A stretch of 12,125 nucleotides of DNA, taken from NCBI GenBank assembly GCA_030635005.1, contig DAOVZS010000056.1, positions 1 through 12,125 on the forward strand, given 5' to 3'. The stretch comes from Thiomargarita sp. (lineage in GTDB: Bacteria; Pseudomonadota; Gammaproteobacteria; Beggiatoales; Beggiatoaceae). Below are positions 7,690 through 12,125 of the stretch, one piece after another. Within the stretch, counting starts at the first letter, position 1. Each line of letters opens with the position of its first letter. A program made the position numbers and the translations under genes. Below the pieces are notes generated by a model. It saw only the letters and a list, made by a program, of their open reading frames with translations. It did not search any database and was not told the DNA's origin.

Positions 7690-8097
7690 TTAACATTGTT
7701 CCCAAGGTAAATCATGTACGCGCCATCCGCCTAATGTACTTCGATGATGTGACGCATCTAAAGGACCCTCAAAGCCCTCAATAATATTATAAACATGGCT
7801 AAATCCTGCTTGAATTAAGACTTTTCCTGCTTCAAGCGATCGATTACCACAACGACAAATCAATAATATGGGCACATGAATATCAACAATCTCTTTTTGC
7901 ACATTTTCGGCAAAATGAGGATTAATATCCCAATCTGGTTCATCTATCCAAGGGACATGTATCGCACCTTTGGGATGACCCACAAACAAATATTCCATCA
8001 CAGAACGGACATCAATCAACACTGCACTACTTGATTGCAACATCTGCCATGCATCTTCATCTGTAATAGAAATCACACCACTATTAAGAGTGCTCAT
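7690..8097 (-). CDS. Single-domain rhodanese-like sulfurtransferase
   Basis: A 135-residue single rhodanese domain, predicted to be cytoplasmic (no signal peptide or membrane helix). Members carry sulfur as a persulfide on the active-site cysteine. AVLIDVRSVMEYLFVGHPKGAIHVPW (25-50, the CH2A/CH2B-like front half) is followed by LLICRCGNRS (78-87), where Cys81 is the predicted catalytic residue in a six-residue loop. The rest, LIQAGFSHVYNIIEGFEGP, closes the domain. The loop reads CRCGNRS rather than the common CRSGNRS, adding Cys83 two residues away. The C-terminal tail HDLPWEQC also ends in Cys. The ATG overlaps the nfeD stop as ATGA, so the two are translationally coupled. The cellular sulfur acceptor cannot be read from sequence; the nearby divergent TtcA-like gene is one candidate partner. 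Confidence 0.92.
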   Translation of the reverse strand: MSTLNSGVISITDEDAWQMLQSSSAVLIDVRSVMEYLFVGHPKGAIHVPWIDEPDWDINPHFAENVQKEIVDIHVPILLICRCGNRSLEAGKVLIQAGFSHVYNIIEGFEGPLDASHHRSTLGGWRVHDLPWEQC

Positions 8098-8567
8098 GAT
8101 TTTTTCTTAACATTATCAAAAACAGGTTTTACTTTAAGACGAACGCCCCCCGATCCTACAATTTTAACTAAAGTACCTATAGGACAATCCACTCCTTCTA
8201 CACGCCAACTACCATCATCCACATGAATCCTACCTATACCATTGACAATAGCCTGACTGACTTTATAAGTACGTCCTACCAATTCAGCACCGCGTTGATT
8301 TAAATAAGGTTCATCGGTGCCTAATGGATGCTTACCCAAATAAACACGCCCAATGACGACACTAATAATAGACACCATAGCTAAAATTAAAATTTGATAC
8401 TCAACACTAAGCATCGGAAATAATAAGGTTAAAAAACCAATCGTCACTGCTGCAATCGCAGGCCATAAAAAGAAAGAACCAAAGGTACCAATGGCTAAAA
8501 ATTCTAACATTAACAATGCAGCTGCTAATATCCACCAATGCCAATAACTGAGTTGAAAAATATCCAT
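8094..8567 (-). CDS. NfeD-family membrane protein, short form (YbbJ-like)
   Basis: A 157-residue NfeD-family protein of the short, protease-free type, like E. coli YbbJ, which is encoded next to the SPFH protein QmcA. Three transmembrane helices (about 11-30, 32-51, 57-75) precede a C-terminal soluble OB-fold (about 88-148). That domain shows the family opening YLNQRGAELVGRTY and the segment GIGRIHVDDGSWRVEG. NfeD proteins pair with SPFH proteins and are thought to act with them in membrane organisation. The frame is open back to 8648, but those 27 codons overlap the 3' end of SPFH copy 1 and are basic and unlike NfeD. The ATG at 8567, 28 bp after the SPFH stop, gives MDIFQLSYWHWWIL, as in homologues. 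No strong ribosome site is visible. Confidence 0.92.
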   Translation of the reverse strand: MDIFQLSYWHWWILAAALLMLEFLAIGTFGSFFLWPAIAAVTIGFLTLLFPMLSVEYQILILAMVSIISVVIGRVYLGKHPLGTDEPYLNQRGAELVGRTYKVSQAIVNGIGRIHVDDGSWRVEGVDCPIGTLVKIVGSGGVRLKVKPVFDNVKKKS

Positions 8568-8595
8568 AATTTGATTATTTGTTAGTAATGAAGTA

Positions 8596-9531
8596 TCATT
8601 TTTTTCTTTGAGGGAAAGTACCTTCTTTAATAATTTCTTTAATACCACTGATCGCCCCTATAATACCAGAGGTTTCTAAGGGCATTAATAAAAGTTTGGT
8701 ATTTTTAGAAGTGGCCAATTTATTAACAGCACCCATATACTTGATAGCAATTAAATAATTAATCGCACGCATATCACCATTATCAATCGCTTCCGAAATA
8801 ACTTCAGTAGATTTCGCTTCTGCCTTCGCAAAACGTTCCCGAGCTTCTGCATCACGATAAGCGGATATTTTACGTCCTTCGGCTTCTAACATGACCGCTT
8901 GTTTTTCACCTTCAGCTTGCAATATTTCAGCTTGACGATAGCCTTCTGCCTCTAAAATAAGGGCACGTTTATCACGTTCCGCCTTCATTTGTCGTCCCAT
9001 CGCCTGAACCAAGTCTTCTGGTGGCTCAATATCTTGGAGTTCAACACGTAATACCTTTACGCCCCAAGGGGTTGTCGCATCATCAACAATCATCAGTAAT
9101 TTCGCATTGATGATATCCCGTTTGGATAGGACTTCATCTAATGTCATTGAACCCATAACACTACGAAGATTAGTAATGGCTAAATTTTCAATCGCATTGA
9201 CAAGATTATTAATTTGATACGCAGCTTGAGCAGCATTGATAATTTGATAAAAGACGACACCATCTACACGTACCGTAGCATTGTCTTTTGTGATAACATC
9301 TTGTGCTGGAATATCTAAGATTTCTTCCTTCATGCTCAATCTTTGGCTAATCACATCAACTGCTGGAACGATAAGATGTAAGCCAGGATCAAGTGTTTTC
9401 GTATATTTGCCAAAACGCTCAACTGTCCACTGTTGTGTTTGGGGGACTGATTTTACACCCAAGAAAACTAATATGATTGCCATAGCTAAAAAAATGACAA
9501 CAAAAATCGAAAAATCACTCAAAAAAGCCAC
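8596..9531 (-). CDS. qmcA: SPFH/band 7 (QmcA-like, stomatin family) membrane protein, copy 1
   Basis: A 311-residue SPFH protein, first gene of the minus-strand operon and directly upstream of its expected NfeD partner; this context makes it the likelier QmcA equivalent. It has an N-terminal membrane helix (about 8-26), an SPFH core (about 30-180), and three EAEG/QAEG units at 194, 205 and 216 in an 11-residue coiled-coil periodicity. A C-terminal LLMPLETSGIIGAISGI segment and a basic tail (QRKK) end the protein. The start is GTG at 9531. An AGGA 9 bases upstream (complement of 9541-9544) and alignment of MAFLSDF with MAILSDF of copy 2 both support it. The chromosome upstream is only 29 bp from the divergent TtcA-like start codon. 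About 85% identical to copy 2. Confidence 0.93.
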   Translation of the reverse strand: MAFLSDFSIFVVIFLAMAIILVFLGVKSVPQTQQWTVERFGKYTKTLDPGLHLIVPAVDVISQRLSMKEEILDIPAQDVITKDNATVRVDGVVFYQIINAAQAAYQINNLVNAIENLAITNLRSVMGSMTLDEVLSKRDIINAKLLMIVDDATTPWGVKVLRVELQDIEPPEDLVQAMGRQMKAERDKRALILEAEGYRQAEILQAEGEKQAVMLEAEGRKISAYRDAEARERFAKAEAKSTEVISEAIDNGDMRAINYLIAIKYMGAVNKLATSKNTKLLLMPLETSGIIGAISGIKEIIKEGTFPQRKK

Positions 9532-9540
9532 AAATATATT

Positions 9541-9558
9541 TCCTGTAAGTTAATTATA
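9541..9558 (-). promoter_or_regulatory. Possible -10 box and ribosome-binding site for the SPFH operon
   Basis: In the 29-bp gap between the divergent genes, the minus strand reads TATAAT (complement of 9553-9558). Fifteen to twenty bases further down comes AGGA (complement of 9541-9544), 9 bases before the GTG start. A transcript starting near 9546 would have a leader of about 15 bases. No convincing -35 is seen; it would lie inside the first codons of the TtcA-like gene. The region is AT-rich, so a chance TATAAT is quite possible. The ribosome site is better supported than the promoter. Confidence 0.35.
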
Positions 9559-9560
9559 TA

Positions 9561-10298
9561 ATGGATACTAAACATTCACATCTGAAAAAACCACCTAAAT
9601 TACTCCTACGTCGTATCGGACGTGCAATTGCAGATTATGCTATGATTAAAAATGGAGATAATATTTTACTCGGTTTATCTGGGGGTAAAGATTCTTTATC
9701 TCTATTGCATATACTTATCTATTTGCAACGCTATGCACCGATACAATTTACATTAGGCGTTATCACTGTGGATCCACAAATTCCAGGATTTGATCCTTCT
9801 CCCCTAAAAGATTATTTAAGCGCATTAGACATTACTCATTTTTATTGTAGTCAACCCATCATGGAAGAAGCACAAAAACATCTACAAGGTAAATCATTTT
9901 GTGCTTATTGTGCCCGGATGAAACGGGGTATTATGTATCGCATTGCACGCGAACACGCTTATAATGTATTAGCTTTAGCACAACATCTTGATGATTTAGC
10001 TGAAAGTTTTTTAATGTCCGCTTTATATAGTGGGACATTAAAAACAATGAAGGCACATTATACGAATGATACAGGTGATATACGAGTAATACGTCCGTTA
10101 GTTTATGTTCGTGAGAGACAAACGGCTGAATTTGCAAAAGAGGCAGATTTACCTGTGATTATAGATAATTGTCCCGCTTGTTTTAGTGCACCGACACAAC
10201 GTGACCATATCAAAACCTTGCTTGCCAATGAGGAAAGTACACATAAAGATATTTTCCAAAATCTCTTGCATGCGATGCGTCCATTAATGGTAAAATAA
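9561..10298 (+). CDS. TtcA-like PP-loop ATPase (tRNA 2-thiocytidine biosynthesis family)
   Basis: A 245-residue PP-loop ATP pyrophosphatase of the TtcA family, which thiolates cytidine 32 of tRNA using ATP, an iron-sulfur cluster and a sulfur donor. The PP-loop SGGKDS is at residues 40-45. TVDPQIPGFDPSPLKDYL resembles the TtcA PGFP region. The first pair, CAYC (Cys114, Cys117), is followed by ARMKRGIMYR as in TtcA. ALAQHLDDLAES replaces the usual GHHxDD motif. VIRPLVYVRE and a second pair, NCPAC (Cys204, Cys207), followed by a Gln-Arg, match the end of TtcA. It is much shorter than E. coli TtcA (311), mainly at the C-terminus, so it may be a distinct subfamily with another substrate; hence no gene symbol. 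The ATG has only a weak TAAG upstream. It is divergent from the SPFH-rhodanese operon and ends at a hairpin. Confidence 0.8.
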   Translation: MDTKHSHLKKPPKLLLRRIGRAIADYAMIKNGDNILLGLSGGKDSLSLLHILIYLQRYAPIQFTLGVITVDPQIPGFDPSPLKDYLSALDITHFYCSQPIMEEAQKHLQGKSFCAYCARMKRGIMYRIAREHAYNVLALAQHLDDLAESFLMSALYSGTLKTMKAHYTNDTGDIRVIRPLVYVRERQTAEFAKEADLPVIIDNCPACFSAPTQRDHIKTLLANEESTHKDIFQNLLHAMRPLMVK

Positions 10299-10321
10299 AA
10301 AGGATTATACTCTTTTTATTT
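10293..10321. terminator. Likely bidirectional terminator between convergent genes
   Basis: A perfect 10-bp inverted repeat, AAATAAAAAG at 10293-10302 and CTTTTTATTT at 10312-10321, encloses a 9-base loop. The arms supply a T-run on either strand, and more T-rich sequence follows on the plus side. It overlaps the stop codon of the TtcA-like gene (10296-10298) and ends one base before the nudF stop (10323-10325), as expected for a shared terminator. The stem is almost all A-T, so the hairpin is weak and the assignment is moderate. Confidence 0.5.
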
Positions 10322-10322
10322 A

Positions 10323-10931
10323 TTATTTTATATTTTTCCAACGTGTTCTCATCTCATCGCGATGTAAAATTAACCATTGCAAAGCAATGATAGCGGGAGC
10401 ACATTGGATTTTACCTGTGTTCAAAAGCGTTAAAGCAGTATCAAATGAGATAACATGAACTTGAATATCCTCATGTTCTGAGATTACACCGTGAATACCA
10501 GATGCTTTACTGGCATCTACTTTTCCACAAAATAAGGCAGTGGTTTCACTGGTACTGCCGGGACTCATAAAAAAATCACAAATGTGTATAATATCAAAAA
10601 CAGGGCAACCAATTTCTTCTAATGTTTCACGGTATACCAATTCATTGGGAGTTTCCCCTGTTTCCAACATACCCGCCACGATTTCCCATAACCACGCACC
10701 ATTCTGATGTTCAAGTGCACCTGGGCGAAATTGTTCAATCATCACCACTTGATCACGAATAGGATCATAAGGTAAAATGGCAGCTGCATGACCTCGTTCT
10801 AAAACTTCACGTACTATTTTATCGCTCCAACCGCCTGCAAACAGCGTATGTTTAAGTTCATAACGTACTAATTTAAAAAAACCGTCATAACAAATATTCT
10901 TATCAAGAATTTCAAAGCTTTTGGAAGACAT
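10323..10931 (-). CDS. nudF: ADP-ribose pyrophosphatase NudF (NUDIX hydrolase)
   Basis: A 202-residue NUDIX hydrolase of the ADP-ribose pyrophosphatase type (E. coli NudF 209 residues), which splits ADP-ribose into AMP and ribose 5-phosphate. An N-terminal strand domain (about 1-45) precedes the Nudix fold. The Nudix box runs from Gly87 through Glu93 to Arg101-Glu102 and Glu105-Glu106-x-Gly108, fitting GX5EX7REUXEEXGU with Thr103 and Cys109 at two of the hydrophobic (U) positions. The segment VMIEQFRPGAL (63-73) and the later FFMSPGSTSE loop are typical of ADP-ribose specific members, as is the EHEDIQV stretch near residue 151. The ATG is 24 bp after the gshA stop, in a T- and A-rich leader with no visible ribosome site. 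It is probably cotranscribed with gshA. The substrate is inferred from family features. Confidence 0.9.
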   Translation of the reverse strand: MSSKSFEILDKNICYDGFFKLVRYELKHTLFAGGWSDKIVREVLERGHAAAILPYDPIRDQVVMIEQFRPGALEHQNGAWLWEIVAGMLETGETPNELVYRETLEEIGCPVFDIIHICDFFMSPGSTSETTALFCGKVDASKASGIHGVISEHEDIQVHVISFDTALTLLNTGKIQCAPAIIALQWLILHRDEMRTRWKNIK

Positions 10932-10955
10932 AACGCATTTATAAAAAATAAAAAA

Positions 10956-12125
10956 TCAAGTGTTCGCTAAACTAAATTCACGTGCTCCAGCGAGTAGCGC
11001 TAAACGTGCAATCACCCCATATGCATAAAAACGATTAGGGCTTGCATTGGGAGCCATATTTTGATCTGGAGTAATACAAGAATTAACAAAAGCTAAAGGT
11101 TCAAAATGCATTCCGGGCGCATTGAGATTTTCATTAATACCACGTGTTGTATGGACACGGTAAAAACCGCCCACAACATGGTGATCTATCATATATACAA
11201 CAGGTTCTGCGACCGCCTCTCCACATGTTTCAAAAGTATAGACGCCCTCTTGTAAAATGACCCGACGAATGGTTTGACCTTCTTTTGTGGTAGACATGCG
11301 TGAACGTTGTTTACGATTAAGTGCATGTATTTCCTCAGCACTATGTACTGTGATCACCCCCATACCATAGCTACCCGAATCAGCTTTAATAATGACAAAG
11401 GGTTGATGAGATACATTATATTCTATATATTTACGTTGTATAGAATTTAATAACTCACCCACATTTTCAGCTAAACAGTCATAACCTTCTTTTTTCATGA
11501 AATTAATGGCCCCACAGTTTTTAAACTGGGGTTCTATTAACCAAGGATCAATATTAATTTGCTCTGAAAATTCTTGCACAACATGACTATAATGGGTAAA
11601 ATGTGCAGATTTTGAACGAACAGTCCAGCCAAGATCTAAGGGCGGGACAATATCTTGTTCAATATCTTTAAGAATATCGGGACATCCTCGGGAAAGATCA
11701 TTATTAAGGAGTACCATACATGGTATAAAATCTTTAACACTAATAATGTGCCCTTTTCGGATCAAAGGTTCTAGTATTAACTGTTGCTTTGATGGGAGCG
11801 TCATGGTTAGCGGTTCCAATAGATCAAGACGTAACGATCCAATACGCACATTATAACCAGATTTTTTTAAAATATCACGTAAAGTAGCGACACTTTCCAA
11901 ATAAAATAGATTTCGAGTATGATTTTCGGGTATTAATAATATATTACGTGCTTCTATATTTAAACGTTCTATTGCTGATTGTACCGCTTGCACACATAGT
12001 GGGAATGTATCAGGATTAATATTGTTAAAACCAGCTGGAAATAAGTTAGTATCAACGGGCGCCAGTTTAAAACCCGCATTGCGTAAATCTACAGAGGCAT
12101 AAAAGGGAGCAGGTGTTTTTTTCCA
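10956..12125 (-). CDS. gshA: Glutamate-cysteine ligase, Acidithiobacillus ferrooxidans type (5' end outside window)
   Basis: The frame runs uninterrupted from the window edge (first codon TGG at 12123-12125) to the stop at 10956, giving 389 residues of a protein usually about 430 long. Only the N-terminus is missing. The visible start contains YASVDLRNAGFKLAPVDTN and FPAGFNN, a hallmark of this GshA family, which makes gamma-glutamylcysteine, the first step to glutathione, and is unrelated in sequence to E. coli GshA. IIKADSGSYGMGVITV (around 11360-11395) looks like the glycine-rich ATP-binding loop of ATP-grasp enzymes; that reading is inference. The end, FYAYGVIARLALLAGAREFSLAN, is also typical. 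The GTG at 11993 lies inside the conserved region and is not the true start. nudF follows after 24 bp. Confidence 0.92.
   Translation of the reverse strand, partial: WKKTPAPFYASVDLRNAGFKLAPVDTNLFPAGFNNINPDTFPLCVQAVQSAIERLNIEARNILLIPENHTRNLFYLESVATLRDILKKSGYNVRIGSLRLDLLEPLTMTLPSKQQLILEPLIRKGHIISVKDFIPCMVLLNNDLSRGCPDILKDIEQDIVPPLDLGWTVRSKSAHFTHYSHVVQEFSEQINIDPWLIEPQFKNCGAINFMKKEGYDCLAENVGELLNSIQRKYIEYNVSHQPFVIIKADSGSYGMGVITVHSAEEIHALNRKQRSRMSTTKEGQTIRRVILQEGVYTFETCGEAVAEPVVYMIDHHVVGGFYRVHTTRGINENLNAPGMHFEPLAFVNSCITPDQNMAPNASPNRFYAYGVIARLALLAGAREFSLANT

Larger units (their letters stand above)
4689..9531 (-). other. Candidate six-gene operon: SPFH - NfeD - rhodanese - SPFH - GspM-like - GspE
   Basis: Six minus-strand genes follow each other from 9531 down to 4689. 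Spacings are 28 bp between SPFH copy 1 and nfeD, a 4-base ATGA overlap of nfeD with the rhodanese gene, 61 bp between rhodanese and SPFH copy 2, 4 bp between copy 2 and the gspM-like gene, and a 4-base ATGA overlap of that gene with gspE. No convincing terminator hairpin lies between members. The 61-bp gap before SPFH copy 2 is AT-rich and could hold an internal promoter, but no good -35/-10 pair is visible. That the genes form one transcript is inferred from spacing alone. Confidence 0.6.

Noticed and set aside
8568..8648. N-terminal extension of NfeD to 8648
   Set aside because: Overlaps SPFH copy 1 in another frame and has no NfeD similarity; ATG 8567 gives the family-like start.
9281..9553. 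Plus-strand open frame opposite SPFH copy 1
   Set aside because: Antisense to the conserved SPFH N-terminus; composition mirrors the real gene.
9557..9562. Plus-strand TATAAT as the -10 box of the TtcA-like gene
   Set aside because: It overlaps the ATG, so transcription would start inside the gene and lose the start codon.
11991..11993. GTG as a start codon for gshA
   Set aside because: The frame is open for 44 further codons to the window edge and encodes strongly conserved GshA sequence there, so this GTG is internal.

Overview
The window comes from an AT-rich gammaproteobacterium with an LPS-bearing (Gram-negative) outer membrane. The left third is the classic gammaproteobacterial bamA-skp-lpxD-fabZ-lpxA-lpxB run. 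The right end carries the Acidithiobacillus ferrooxidans-type glutamate-cysteine ligase, which is common in sulfur- and ammonia-oxidising lineages. A. ferrooxidans-type GshA, low GC and several sulfur-transfer genes would fit a Thiotrichales/Beggiatoa-like bacterium, but the assignment is only an inference. Genes are tightly packed: no gap exceeds about 61 bp, and I saw no RNA genes, insertion sequences, CRISPR arrays or prophage genes.

Layout. (1) 1-4705, plus strand: the 3' end of bamA, then skp/ompH, lpxD, fabZ, lpxA and lpxB, closely spaced or overlapping. They make the outer-membrane protein insertase, its periplasmic chaperone and the early lipid A pathway. The run stops at lpxB; the rnhB/dnaE genes that follow in Escherichia coli are absent. 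(2) 9531-4689, minus strand: a probable six-gene operon, qmcA-like SPFH copy 1, nfeD, rhodanese, qmcA-like SPFH copy 2, gspM-like, gspE. Its last gene overlaps lpxB tail to tail by 17 bp. (3) 9561-10298, plus strand: a TtcA-like PP-loop ATPase with two CxxC pairs, divergent from the SPFH operon with only 29 bp between the start codons. (4) 12125-10323, minus strand: gshA (5' part beyond the window) followed by nudF. A hairpin between the convergent TtcA-like and nudF genes is a likely bidirectional terminator.

The most noteworthy part is region 2. Two SPFH proteins (about 85% identical by hand count) flank an NfeD partner and a small rhodanese. The same transcript seems to run on into two type II secretion parts, the motor ATPase GspE and a GspM/PilO-like platform protein, with no other secretion genes in the window. 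This suggests, without proving it, that a membrane-microdomain scaffold is co-expressed with a secretion platform. A second theme is sulfur and thiol handling: a rhodanese with a CxC active loop, a TtcA-like tRNA-thiolation-type enzyme starting divergently beside it, and glutathione synthesis.
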